This document shows, one piece after another, positions 18,949 to 30,400 of a stretch of 64,000 nt of DNA; positions within the stretch are counted from its first letter, which is position 1, and each line of letters opens with the position of its first letter. Below the pieces are notes generated by a model. That model did not search any database. It was not told the DNA's origin and saw nothing but the letters and a program-made list of their open reading frames with translations. Origin of the DNA: Meloidogyne chitwoodi (lineage: Eukaryota; Nematoda; Chromadorea; Rhabditida; Meloidogynidae); the NCBI GenBank assembly GCA_015183035.1, contig JACZZP010000009.1, positions 434,001 through 498,000 on the forward strand. The letters run 5' to 3'. The position numbers and the translations under genes were made by a program.

Positions 18949-21900
18949 TTAAAGGAATGAATCAGCCTCTTCATCATCATCAAATGAGTTAATATCTTCA
19001 GGATTGCTTTTTCCATGTCCCGTTCTTAATTCAACTTCCAAATGACTGGAATTTAAATGTTCAAAATCATTTGAAGGAGATCCTTCACTTTGCACTGCTC
19101 TTACAGTTCCAGCAACACTTTTACGAGATTTCTTTTTCTTTTTTAACATTTTTGCTTTAAGTGCTGATTTTAGACTTAAATTAATAGAATGAAAATATTC
19201 AAAAAAAAAAGAAAGAAATACATTGTAATTGTTCCAGGAGGTTGAATATGAGGTTCACCATCTACTTGAACTGGCCACATTTCTTTTGTTATAATTTTAA
19301 TCTTAAGAAAAATAAAATAAATTTAATCTTAAGAAAAATAAATAATCTAATTCACCAAAAGAATGCTAAAACAAATTTAATTTAGGTACACACTCCATTT
19401 ATTCGCAAAAAAATAATATTTTTTTTAATTTTCAAGTCATTTTTGAGTTTTAAAATATTTTTTTACGAATAATTGAAAGAGTTTAATAAAAAAATTTTCA
19501 AAGAAAATACCGATCCTCCTTGTGCTATTCTTGTACCGGCCGCTAATTTAGATTGAATAAGACCAAGACGGGAAACGTCTGTTATACCAACCACCTTTAA
19601 ATTAAATCATTAAAATTTAAAATTTTTATTAAAAAAAAACCTCAAGTAAACCGTCATAATGTGTAGGTTTTTGAAATGGAGCTTCTTCCTAAATTAAACA
19701 AAATTAAAAAAGAAAAAATAATTTTTAATAAATCACAAACCTTTGCCGTTCCCCAAGGATTAGCACCACTTCCCCAGCTTAGAACATTTAGAACAATAAT
19801 TCCTTCACAAGGGGGTAATTCAATAGGTCGACCATCAACTTCTAATTCCACTCTTTTCCACAAATCTTTACACGTTCGATCAAATGCTTTTTGTAATCCA
19901 ATTTTGACATATTGGGTTTTATTGAAAAGTCTTGAAGAAAACTTTTCTGGATTGGCATCTCTTTTTGTGTGAAAGCGCATACAAACGTCAGCATCCACCC
20001 CAATTCCAAAATAATTGTTCATTATAATCATACTTGTTTGATCTTCTGGATTTGTCATTGGAGCATCTTCTGTTTGAGCTTTGAATGTTAATGAAGCAGT
20101 GGAGGGCAATTCTTCCTCATGAAAAACAACTGCCCAACGGTCTAAGCGAACCTCTTCTGCTTCAATTACGTCACGTAATATATCTACAGCACTCTCTTCA
20201 CCTCCCAAACCCCCTCCCCATCGCAAAACTCGTGCAAGGTCATTGCCTGTTCCAAGCGGTAAAACTGCACAAGGAGGTGAAAAACAAGCAGCATCCTTTG
20301 TTAAAAATACTATGTATTTATTTCATTAAATTAACACAACTGATTGTAGGTAGTCTAAATAAACAACCCATCTATTCGCAAAAAAATATTTTATACACCT
20401 TTGAACAATTTAAAATATTGTTTTGCGAATAAATGGGGTGTTCACTTAAACTTTTAAAAATTAACCAAATTAAATAAGCAAAAAAACCTGTTTAGCAATG
20501 TCCAAACATTGAAGCACCCAACCAACAGTACCGTCACCTCCTGCAGCTAAAATTCTATATTTTGGAATGTTTCGAAAGACGTAGAGTCTGAAAAGTAAAT
20601 TATTTTATAAAACTAAAAAAATTAAAAAAATAACCCGACTAAAGGGCCACCTTTGAGCACATCAAATACTTGGAATGGATTAAGTAAACGTCTAAATGCA
20701 GAAATAAGTTCAGTGCCCTGACAACCACCACTTTTGACATTAACTAATACAAGCTGTAATTATAAAATTATGAACAATTTTTAGGTAGACACCCCATTTA
20801 TTCGCAAGAAAAAATTTCAAAAATCAGCATATTTTCCCGCGAATAAATGGGATATGCACCCAATCCTCAATTAGAAATAAAATTAAAAAGATTCTAAAAT
20901 AAATTACTAATGGTTCAACATCTGGGGGAATCATATGAGATTGAACATTTGGTAAACAAAGCACTACTAATTTTTTGTCTTCATAAATTGCATTTTGTAA
21001 CCTCAAAACTGCTGCTGAAAAATTTAAAAAAATAAAAATGAGAGAAAAAATTAAAAAAACCTGATGCTGCTTTTGGTGTATTAAATGTAATAACTAAAGA
21101 TCCATATTCAAAATAAATTGGTCCAATAGCGCAAAAAGGCCTTTCATTTATAGAAAGTAGTTTTAATAGGATACGTTCATATTGACGTTGAGAACGTGAA
21201 GGTGGTAAATTGGAAACAAAAACGGCATGATCTTAAAAAGTAATAAAAAAAATTTTTGGACTTTAAAAAAATTAAAAAAACCATGAGGATCTTCTTTCTC
21301 TTGAATATAAAATCGAACAACATGGCTACGCCTCAGTGAATCCTTTTTAATAATTTTGTAAAAAATTATATATTTCAAAAAATAAACGCAAACCTTTTTA
21401 AGATTTCGAACTAATTGAAGCATTTCTTCTTGTGGATTAATTGTTCGTTCGGCAACACCTTTTTCTAGAGAAACTTCCTAAAATTTATCATTAAAAAGTA
21501 AAAAAATAATAAATAAAATTACCTGCAAATTGTAGCGGTTCCAAGTAGTTCCATCTAAACCAAAATTTTCCAAAGCTTCCTATATTAAAAAAAAAATATT
21601 TTATAAAACAAAGTGGCTACTCGGTAAGGTAAGAGAGAAGGGAATATAAGGGGGAAAAGGACCAGAACAGCGGCCGGAATCGAACCAGTGCTATCGTTAT
21701 TTCAAAACCGAAGAGTTAACCACTACACCACCCGTCCCTTAATTGACAAAACAATTAAATGGGAATAATTAAAGAAAAAATAAAAGAATAGGGAGATGTT
21801 ATCTTCTTCTTATGTTTAACAAGAAGGTACGTTTAATTAAAAAATCTTTAACCTCAATGCACTTTTGTACGCACATTCGACCAGTCACAACAATGTCAGT

Positions 21901-23503
21901 ATATTCGCAGGGAATTCGTAACCAACCTCCATGTATTCGCACAATTGCTTTATCTGGGTCCTCGTCACGGTAACGCAGAAAAACTTGAGCACACTTTCCT
22001 TCAGGCTTTTTTACATTTCTCAAAGGGATTGGGTCTTCAAGAGGTTCTTCTTCATCTCCAAATTCATGTGGTGCTTGTGTTATATAATAATTTTCACGAT
22101 TACTGTCACAGATGTGAAAACGTCTCATTGCTATGTCCTAAAAGAAAAATAGAAAATTTTGCCTAAAAATAATAATAAAAATAAACCCTAATCTGTTCGC
22201 AAGATGCCGTTTTTGGAACATAAGCAGTTTTACTTATTTTATTGCGGAGAGAGCTATTTCCATCAAAAATACGCAGCAAAAGCTGATCATCACTATCGCG
22301 GTCTTCTTTGTCAGGATCACGTTCTCCTCCTCTACGTATATCTCTATCCTCTTTATCATCGACGCCTAGCGGTCTTGACGGGGACGACGCTTTTCTACTC
22401 CCTTCATTGTTATTTTTTACATCATCCTTAAAAATCAAGTTGAAACGTCCTTTTATATTTTAAACATTTACCGTAGTAGTATGAATATTTAGAAGCAAAT
22501 CCATAGGTAATTCTGCACGTGGTGTAGTTACTGCATTTGGAGGAAGTACTATTTTCCGTAAAGGGCCAAAATCACATTGTGGCCGAAATTGACGATAACA
22601 AGTCGAATGTACTGATAAATTGCACCATTGACAGCTTTAAAAGAAGACAAATAAATTAATAAAATTAAATAAAAATTTACCGAAAACCAGACAGACATTC
22701 AGCAGAGTAACAACCTTTTTTGCAAACTACACATTTGGCATCTCTGGAAAGGTTGCCCTCCCGCATGTGATGAAACTGCTTGCTTGTTGTACGATCCAGT
22801 GAGGGTACATAAGTGGATGCCTTTTTTGTTTAAAAATTATAAAAAAAAATATACAAAAAAACCTCTCGACAGTCAGCTAATGCTGAATCCTGACACTCAA
22901 CATGTACATAACAACAACAAACTTCACATTCTGAGGATAAAGTGTCATCTGTACGTTTTCGACAAACACAACAGAAATGTCTCCTTTATAATAATTGTAA
23001 AAAAATAATAATTTTTTCTTACTTTATGTGTTGAGGGTGTGTCCAAGTATGCGCAACGGGGTTTTTTATGAGTTGCATCATTTTGTTAGTGCAGACTGTA
23101 ACAATTGAGCGCATACATGTAGCGTGGCAAACAAAATTGCAGCCTAAATAATAAACCATTTAAATTAAAAGGTCCGCAACTTTTATCCGCAAGTTTAATA
23201 AATTAAGGACAATAATTAAAAATTTATAAAAATAGTTAAAATAAAACCTTCACACAAATACCCTTGAGAAAGCATTCCCCAAATTTTATCGCAACAGTGA
23301 TGGCAATAAGTCAACTTTCCAAAAGTTTTTTTTAAAGAGAAAATGTGTCCACCAAAATCTCCACCACTTAAAGTGGGTTGTTGTTCAACTGAAGATATTG
23401 GAACAACAGCTGTAGATGTTGATGCTGTATTTGCTATTTCAGTTGTTATTGTTGATGTTGGAAATGACGCTGGCGTCGACATTTCTGTTTGTTGTAAACT
23501 CAT
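18949..23503 (-). CDS. dgk-1: Diacylglycerol kinase theta (DGK-1 type)
   Basis: Phosphorylates diacylglycerol to phosphatidic acid; the nematode orthologue DGK-1 damps DAG signalling at synapses downstream of Go. Nineteen exons joined in phase give 1005 aa. Exon ends, 5' to 3': 23503-23248, 23143-23023, 22983-22863, 22820-22681, 22634-22472, 22426-22187, 22137-21853, 21579-21523, 21477-21394, 21342-21282, 21231-21061, 21014-20908, 20753-20635, 20587-20488, 20295-19741, 19688-19641, 19594-19511, 19301-19222, 19174-18949. Three C1 fingers come first ([50 protein letters not shown]), then a Ras-association-like region, then the catalytic [11 protein letters not shown] and [16 protein letters not shown]. 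Three C1 domains plus RA define the theta class. An extra charged linker ([20 protein letters not shown]) lies between C1-c and the RA region. Confidence 0.95.
19386..19483. repeat. Family A foldback MITE, copy 7 (degenerate)
   Basis: Arms ACACTCCATTTATTCGCAAA / TACGAATAATTGAAAGAGT are clearly related but eroded. In DGK intron 19302-19510, next to a direct duplication of TTTAATCTTAAGAAAAATAA at 19296-19342. Confidence 0.6.
20362..20442. repeat. Family A foldback MITE, copy 8
   Basis: Arms AACAACCCATCTATTCGCAA / TTGCGAATAAATGGGGTGTT in DGK intron 20296-20487. Confidence 0.8.
20789..20856. repeat. Family A foldback MITE, copy 9
   Basis: Arms ACACCCCATTTATTCGCAAG / CGCGAATAAATGGGATATG in DGK intron 20754-20907. 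Confidence 0.8.
21655..21745 (-). repeat. tRNA-derived SINE-like element
   Basis: Minus strand: A-box TGGTGTAGTGGTTAAC and B-box GGTTCGATTCC. The B-box side continues GGCCGCTGTTC without a matching acceptor stem. In DGK intron 21580-21852. Confidence 0.6.
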
Positions 23504-24212
23504 GTAGGAGAATATAAGAGAAATTTAAAAGAAAATTATAGTTGAAATTATAAAATTTTCATTCAGAAATAGAACCAATTTGATAAAAGGATTTAAAATA
23601 AAATGTTAAATACAAATACACAATGGGCTAAAAACAAAATAAATAAAAAAAGAATCGAAATTTTAAGAAAAATGCACCCTTATCAACACAAAAGAAAGAA
23701 TAATAACAAAAATCGCACTTTTTTATTGCCAAACACACTTTATCATTAAACGCCGTGGAAGCACAGGAAATTTATTGGATTAAGCCTTAGAAAGCTGCTG
23801 CGTGTTTTTTTTGTTGTTCGCACAGTGGTGGCCTTTGGGTCACAGGCGGTTTGGATTGACATCGAGGCATTTCCCCCAAATAGCCTTTTTCTGCCATTCA
23901 AGTTAGACATGTCAGAGAAATGTATAAAAGCACAGAGTGCATAAATAAAATTATGCCGGAAATTCTGTAGTGGTGTAGTTACAGATAGGCGGGCGTAAAG
24001 CCAAAATTAAACGTAGTGTAAAAAAAGAAAGAAAATAGATGAGTGAATCTAAAAAGCTTAAACGATGTGTAGACAAGAAGAAAAAAAGAATAAACAAGAA
24101 ATTTTAGACATTTTAAAATGAAAAGTAAATATATCTATGCCAAGAACTCTTTTCTCTCTCTTACACTTTGTGTTTAACTATTACGGCCAACCGCCGCTTT
24201 GCGGCATGCTTG

Positions 24213-24352
24213 TCGTGTCCAGACATTTCGCCGACAGAAATTGCACGACATTTCGTCCCAACGGCAAACAATCGTAGGCTCGTACGGTCGAAATGTAGTT
24301 TTTTGTTGTAGAGACGAAATGTCGTCTATTTCTGTAGACGAAATGTAGAGGA
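24213..24352 (+). repeat. Family D repeat (CGAAATGT-rich), copy 1
   Basis: Begins TCGTGTCCAGACATTTCG and carries five or six CGAAATGT/ACATTTCG blocks over 140 bp. It aligns end to end with the minus-strand copy at 28843-28983. Function unknown. Confidence 0.7.
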
Positions 24353-24979
24353 GCCTCATCCTTGCACTTAAATGTTTATTTGAGCAGTGGATAAATGAGA
24401 GATATGAAGATAAAAGAAGATATCAAATAAAGGATAGACACATAGAAAAAAAGATAAAAGAAGAGACATTGAGAAAAAGAGATAAATGCAAAATTGCCAA
24501 ACAAAATATTTATGCGTAAAAACAAAGCTAAATGTTTTAAGATTCAAAGATCTATTTTAATCTGTTGAATTTACTTTTATGTTCGCACACATCATACTTT
24601 TAATATTAATGAATTAAACTGAAAAAAAATTTTTTGTTCTAAGAATTTTTATTTAAAAATATTCGTTTTTCGTTTTGATCGTTTAAAAAATACATGTACT
24701 TTAAAAAAAAAATAAAAAAATTTAATTTTTCTGTGCAGTCACTTGGGAACTGAGGTATTTTTATTTTTTATGGGATTGCCTTTGGATTTTTTACAAAAAA
24801 TGAAAATAAAAAAGATAAGAAAACGAAAGCAAGGATTTTTGTTTTTTCTTTTTTCAGATGACTTTTTAATTTTTATAGGAGAAAAGAAAGAAAAAACGTA
24901 ATTAGAGTTGAGAATTCTATTTTTTTAAACATTTTTCTGCTGAAAAAAATAAAAATATATTTATAGAACAAGAATTTTT

Positions 24980-25070
24980 GGAACTTGTCTGTTTTGGGTA
25001 TACACCCCATTTAGCAAGAAAATATTTTCTTGCGAATAAATGGGGTGTGTACCCAAAACAGACAAGTTCC
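24980..25070. repeat. Family A foldback MITE, copy 10 (complete palindrome)
   Basis: Both outer and inner arms are preserved: GGAACTTGTCTGTTTTGGGT ... ACCCAAAACAGACAAGTTCC around the ACACCCC/GGGGTGT core. The left inner arm has a short deletion removing TATTCG. This copy shows that the family's true ends are GGAACTTGTC. Intergenic. Confidence 0.9.
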
Positions 25071-25204
25071 GATGAGACTCAAATTAGGAAAGTGACAGAA
25101 ACCACAGTTTTGCACAGAAAAATAAATTTAAAAAAATACAAACTTTGAAAAAGTGTCGAATTTGTTGCTCTTTTTAAAAATCATTTTTTTTGCTTAGAAA
25201 TTGT

Positions 25205-26172
25205 TTAGGCCACACTTTCAAGAACTTGTTGAACATTTCTGTTTCTACCTCCTTTATTATTATTATTTGGTTTTAACCTCATTTGTTGCTCTTTAATATG
25301 AGCAATTTGTTTAGATAACATAAAATTTCTTGCTCTCTTCATTGTCACATTAAGTAAAGTAAATAAACAAAGAAAAAAGAATGAAAAAAGCACTCCTCCA
25401 ATTGTTATAGCTCTGATAGCTACAAAAAAATTAAAAAATAAAATTTTTTTAATTAAAATTAAAAAGAAGGAATAGGAAAAATATTTGACAGCAAAAGGTA
25501 TCGAACCAAGGATGACTGATAAGCGCAGTCAAGAACACTACCACTCAACCATAACAACAAACATTGAATAATTGTTAATATTTATGGATTTTTAATTAAA
25601 AAAAAATACCTGATTTTCCTGGTTTTCCAATTCCAAGGAGAACATCCAACCAATGATTCCAAAAATTAGGAATTACAATCATTGGAAAAAGAAAAAAGAA
25701 AAGGCCAAAAAACAAAACAGAAAATCCCCACATTACAAATAAAAAGGGTAATAACACAAAGGAAATTTTCTTGATTGTGCCAAGAAAAGCAAGTGCTGAA
25801 ACAATTAACAGAACAAAATTAATTCCTATCCAGAATATTAGAACTGGATTAAAAAAGAATAATATGTAGCCTGCAAGAGCAAATAGAACAGATAAAATGC
25901 AACAAATCAATGCAACGATAGGAGATACTTTCTGAAATTTAGAAGAATTTTTTTTTGGAATTTTTAGATTGAAGGAACGTGTCCGCAAAATTTATCCGCA
26001 TCTTTTTAAAAATATTAATTTTTAACTTGCGGACTCTTTCAATTTAAAAACATACAAATTTAAAAACAAAAACCTTAACATGCCATTGTCCAAATAAAAG
26101 CCATTTTGAATCGGAAGCGCTAAAATCAGGATCATAATGACGCCATTCAGTTTGTTTTTTGATCTGTCCCAT
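25205..26172 (-). CDS. Small four-pass membrane protein, unknown
   Basis: Not recognised. Three exons (26172-26074, 25931-25610, 25419-25205) encode 211 aa. The N-terminus is hydrophilic (MGQIKKQTEWRHYDPDFSAS). Then come three hydrophobic segments at about residues 38-58, 62-80 and 85-120, a short conserved-looking loop IPNFWNHWLDVLLGIGKPGKS, a fourth hydrophobic segment near 147-165, and a basic Asn-rich tail (NNNNKGGRNRN). No cleavable signal peptide, so it probably has both termini in the cytosol. The next gene upstream on the same strand also encodes a small membrane protein, 145 bases away, but the two are not obviously similar. A tRNA-like element lies in intron 2. Confidence 0.7.
25480..25565 (-). 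repeat. tRNA-like element
   Basis: Minus strand: A-box-like TGGTTGAGTGGTAG and B-box GGTTCGATACC. In intron 25420-25609. Confidence 0.5.
25980..26040. repeat. Family B foldback
   Basis: GTCCGCAAAATTTATCCGCA faces AACTTGCGGACTC in intron 25932-26073. Confidence 0.65.
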
Positions 26173-26317
26173 TTTATGATTTTAAAAAAATCCTTAATTT
26201 AAATTATTTAAAAAAAGAGAAATATTTGAAAATAACAAATGTTAATAAAAAAAATTAATTTAAAATTAATTTTAATTAATATAAAATTGTTTTTTCGATC
26301 GAGACTCTGTCTTTCCC

Positions 26318-26905
26318 CTAAAATTTTTCTCTCGTCACTGATGTGCCTGTTTGCGGTCGTCCAGCAGATCTGTGGACTATATTTTCCTCAGTCTCAACAT
26401 TTAACATATCAAACTGTGACTTCGGACCTCCTCGGTAAATATCACTCATGGAGTGTGGGCCAAGGCATAAATTGAATTGAGCGCCAAACTAGAAAAGATT
26501 TTTTTAATTTTTCAATTTAAAGAAATACCTTCTCAAACACAGTAAGCGAATCCTTGTCAGTTATATAGTAAAAATTGACAAGGAAAAAGGCAAAAAAGAG
26601 AATTGCAAAGGCAAACTAAAAAAGTGAGAAATTTAATTATTTTATGAGAAAAGCAAAAGTTAACCCGCCGAGAAGGTTCGAACCCACACCCCTCTTAAGT
26701 GCAGTCGGATGCTTTACCGACTGAGCTATTGGGAACTCAATTGCTTTTGCCTTTTTTATATTCATAAGTAATAATTAAATTCCTTCTAAGCATTTAAAGG
26801 CTAAACCATTTGAGTCTCCCTTATACTATTTTTAAATAAACTAGCCATAAGTAAAGCAACAATAGGCGCAAAATAATCGACTAATTCAAGTACTTGACGT
26901 GGCAT
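26318..26905 (-). CDS. Small two-pass membrane protein, unknown
   Basis: Not recognised. Exons 26905-26807, 26615-26529 and 26488-26318 encode 118 aa. Starts MPRQVLELVDYFAPIVALLMASLF (first hydrophobic segment), then FAFAILFFAFFLVNFYYITD (second), then a soluble tail with GPHSMSDIYRGGPKSQFDML and a Ser/Thr-rich end. All three exons are in phase 0. The charge pattern suggests an ER or vesicle membrane protein, but that is only a guess. A tRNA-like element occupies intron 1. Confidence 0.65.
26660..26745 (-). repeat. tRNA-like element (degenerate tRNA)
   Basis: Minus strand contains TAGCTCAGTCGGTAAAGC and GGGTTCGAACC, the most tRNA-like of the set. The acceptor ends (TTCCCAA versus CGGCGGG) and the anticodon stem do not pair, so it is a pseudogene or a SINE head. 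In intron 26616-26806. Confidence 0.5.
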
Positions 26906-27498
26906 CTCCAGATATGTAAATTATTTTTTTAATGATAACAAAAAATAAAAATAACTAAAAACGAAAGAAAAGGAAATTTTAGTAATTTAAAAAAATAAAA
27001 CTTTCTTTTCTCTCTAACAATTTCCGCCTTGCGCAACCATAAAATAAAAGAATAAAATATTTATATATAAGAATCAATAGGCGCAATTATTTGATTGGCC
27101 AACAAATTTTAAATTTATTGACATTAACAAAACCAAAAAATAAGCGCCTTAAAGGTAGTACAAAGAAAACATGACGAATTTTTTGACATTTTTTAAATAT
27201 ATTTTTGTTGTTTTTCATTAATATTGGAGTATTTCAATAATAAAAATTTAAAAAATGTGTGCGGTATAATATTTATTAGAAAATATAAAAAAAGGAGGTA
27301 ATTTTTGTATAAAAATTAAATAAGGAAATTGCTTTAGGTACACACCCCATTTATTCGCAGAAAAGTTTTTTTTATCTTCAAGTCGTTTTTTGAATGTAAA
27401 AAATTTTTTGCGAATAAACGGGGTGTGAACATAGCCAATTTCCAAATATCCTACAAAATTAAAAAAAAATTCATCAAAGGACCATTAGAGTATTTATC
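26906..27498. other. Intergenic spacer
   Basis: Holds the 5' flank of the small membrane protein gene and the 3' flank of the DOK7-like locus. Apart from a family A element I see no structured feature. Confidence 0.45.
27342..27426. repeat. Family A foldback MITE, copy 11
   Basis: Arms ACACCCCATTTATTCGCAGA / TTGCGAATAAACGGGGTGTG, 75 bases past the stop codon at 27499-27501; it may be transcribed in the 3' UTR. Confidence 0.82.
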
Positions 27499-30400
27499 TC
27501 ATTTTTTATTTGTCCTTTTACCACAACTTTTTTCCGATTTTTTAAGGTTATTTTTTTGTTGCTCTTCTTTATTTAGCATATGTGTTAAATATGAAGTACT
27601 AGAAGTAAAGGCCCTAGGTCCCATATAAGCGGCTGTCCAATCAAATGAAGCATAAAATTCTGTTTCACTGTTTTGTGGCTGTTTTTTTGTCGGTGTGTTT
27701 TTTGGATGATTAAGCGAGAGAATATCATAAAGAGAATTTGAACGTTTGAAATTACTGCTACGGGATGTACTTAACTGAAAAATTTAAAAAAATGATGGGA
27801 TTACTCAACACAGAAAACGGTATTTTTCAGTACTTTACAAAACCACCCATTTGAGTATGAGAAATAAAAGACTTTGTCCAAGACATTAGGCCTTCTCTAA
27901 CATTTTTAAACAAAAATTCGATGTTCGTAAAAAAATTAGCATTAAATTTCTAAGACTCAAAAGGCAAAAAATCGAAAAGTCAAAAAACCTCTTTCAAAGC
28001 AGTGGTTGCGACAGGACAGATTTGTACATAATCTATATTTTCATTACTTGATTGAATTAAATCTTCTGAAGCATTATTTGAGTAGATTGGATTGAAATTA
28101 TGGATAAACACTCCAGGAATTTCCTCTTTTTCATTTATCATTAAATCATCAATATCTGCATAATCACCTTTTTTACGTTTAAAAGAATTAATTAATTTAT
28201 TTATTAAAAAATACCATCAAATTTAGTTAAAGGACGTAAAGGCTTAGGCATACACGGCTTAAAAAAATATTTTTTTTTAATTTTATAATTCTTTAGGAAC
28301 TTGTCAAACACCCCATTTATTCGCAAAAAATTTTTTTTTGATAAAGTCGTTAGTTGTAAAATATTTTCTTGCGAATAAATGGAGTGTGTGACCAAAACTT
28401 AATAAATTCCCTTTTTATTGTATTAAACCTGTGATGAAATTTTACGTGGAGGAAGAGGCGGAGGATGTTGTGGTGGTACAGGCACTTCCACAACCTTAAA
28501 AAAATACCAAAATTTTAAATAATTTTTTTTTAATTTAAAAAAACCTTGTTTGACTTTCCACTTGCCCTATTTCTTCCTCCTCTTTGAAACATAATTCGTG
28601 AATTTAACTCGCTACAAATACTTAAACTTCTCTGACTAACATCGGTAGATCTTCCATTGGAAATTGAATTATTATTATTTTCTTTTAAAGAAGTAACAGA
28701 AGAAATTTCTCGAATTTTGAAATTTGGATCGCGTAGATCCTTTAAAAAAAATTTTTTTAATTAATAAAAATAAGAAGGAATTTGTCTACTCTATGTACTA
28801 AATATCACATCTATTCGCAAGAAAATAAAAATTTGACTGGGAATTGTACATTTCGTTCAACAAAATTGCACGACATTTCGCCTTTACGGAAAAAAAACTA
28901 CATTTCGTTTACACGAGCACACGATTTTTTGCCGCTGGGATGAAATGTCGTGCAATTACTGTCGACCAAATGTCTGGACACGAATTGACTTTAACTATAA
29001 AAAAATTTTCTTGCGGATAAATGGGGTGTGGCATAAGTAGACAAGTTCCGAAAAATAAAAAACCTCTAAACTAATAGTCAATGAATTTCGATGATTATAC
29101 TCTGTAGAGGATGTGGATTCGTCACTACAAAGATTTCCATAAGTGTTTTGAACAATTTCAGAGTTTTGCTGTGTATCGCTAGTTTTTGATGTTGAAATTG
29201 AGTGATGAGATGTTGACCTTTAAATATTTTTTAATTTTAATAAAATTAAAAAAATTAAAGAAATTGAGGAAAAATGAGCAAAAAAAGGTTAAATTTCCCT
29301 CTTTACGCGAATACAAATTCGCCATCAAAAAAATTTAAGGAAAATTCTCCGATTTTAATAGAAAGAAACCCAAATATTATCGCTAATTAATTTAAAAATT
29401 GGATACATAAAAATCAATTTTAAAATTTCCCAAATTTAAAAAAAGGAAGTCCCTTTCCCCCAAAAATTAGAAAAATCTGCAAACAAAATTCGCATAGATT
29501 TTTAACCCGGAAAATCGTCTCAAAAGGACCCTTTAAATGTTAAAAAAAAAAGTAAAAAATAAACCTTGTTTCAGTAGAATCATCGACAAAATCTTTTTCT
29601 TCATTTTTAGTAGAATTAAAAGATTCAATTTGATCATTATCAATAACATTATTTTCAAAAACCAAATTATCATCATCATCATCTATTGAAGATTTTTCAC
29701 TTTTTTCTTCATCATCATCATCATTTTCAGTACTATTTCTATGTGAAACAGAAGTTGAACTTCTCCGTGACATTTTTAACCTTTCTTTTCCTTTAAGTAC
29801 AGCATTATCAATTCGAGCAGTTGAACTAATTGATGAATCAAAAGATTCATCTCTTTCAAGTTTTTTATTATTTTTACAAGACCTTTGATTTAATGGAGAT
29901 TGATTCGATGAAAGAGGAGATTCTTTTTCTTCTTTTATAGGACTATTTGCAACAATTAGTTTAGTTAATAATTCATTTGTTGGTGTTATTACAAGAGAAT
30001 TTTTAGAAACACTTTTTCGTTGTTGTTGTTTTTGAGATACACCATCATCACTAAAATCTTTCGGGTAGCTATTACTACTTCTATCACCGTCATATTTCTA
30101 AAAAAAATAATAGGAAAATAAGAGTTTATCAAGTTGACAACCCATTTATTCGCAAGAAAATAATTTATTTTCATTTTTGTGTGTAACATATTTCTGCGAA
30201 TAAATGGGCTTATAAACAAACTTAAAGTTCAGGAAAACAAATTAAATAACATCCAATTTAATCGCAAGAAAAAAAGTTATTTTAATGATTTTGAGTAGAA
30301 TATTTTCTGCGAATAAATGGGGTGTGTCCCAAATTTATCTAGAAAATATATAAATAAAGAACTAACAGAATAAGAACCATCAAGATGACGTTTCAATTTT

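Larger units (their letters stand above)
23504..25204. other. DGK upstream region and spacer
   Basis: Between the DGK start and the next gene's 3' end. Bases 23750-24010 are GC-richer than the surroundings and may be the DGK promoter/5' UTR, but no motif proves it. Repeats at 24213-24352 and 24980-25070 are listed separately. The rest is purine-rich AT sequence. Confidence 0.45.

Noticed and set aside
26660..26745. Functional tRNA gene on the minus strand
   Set aside because: A- and B-box sequences are present but acceptor and anticodon stems do not pair; the same holds for the other tRNA-like elements.
25205..26905. The two small membrane-protein genes as one gene
   Set aside because: The upstream gene ends in a stop at 26318-26320 and the downstream one has its own ATG at 26172; their sequences do not continue each other.
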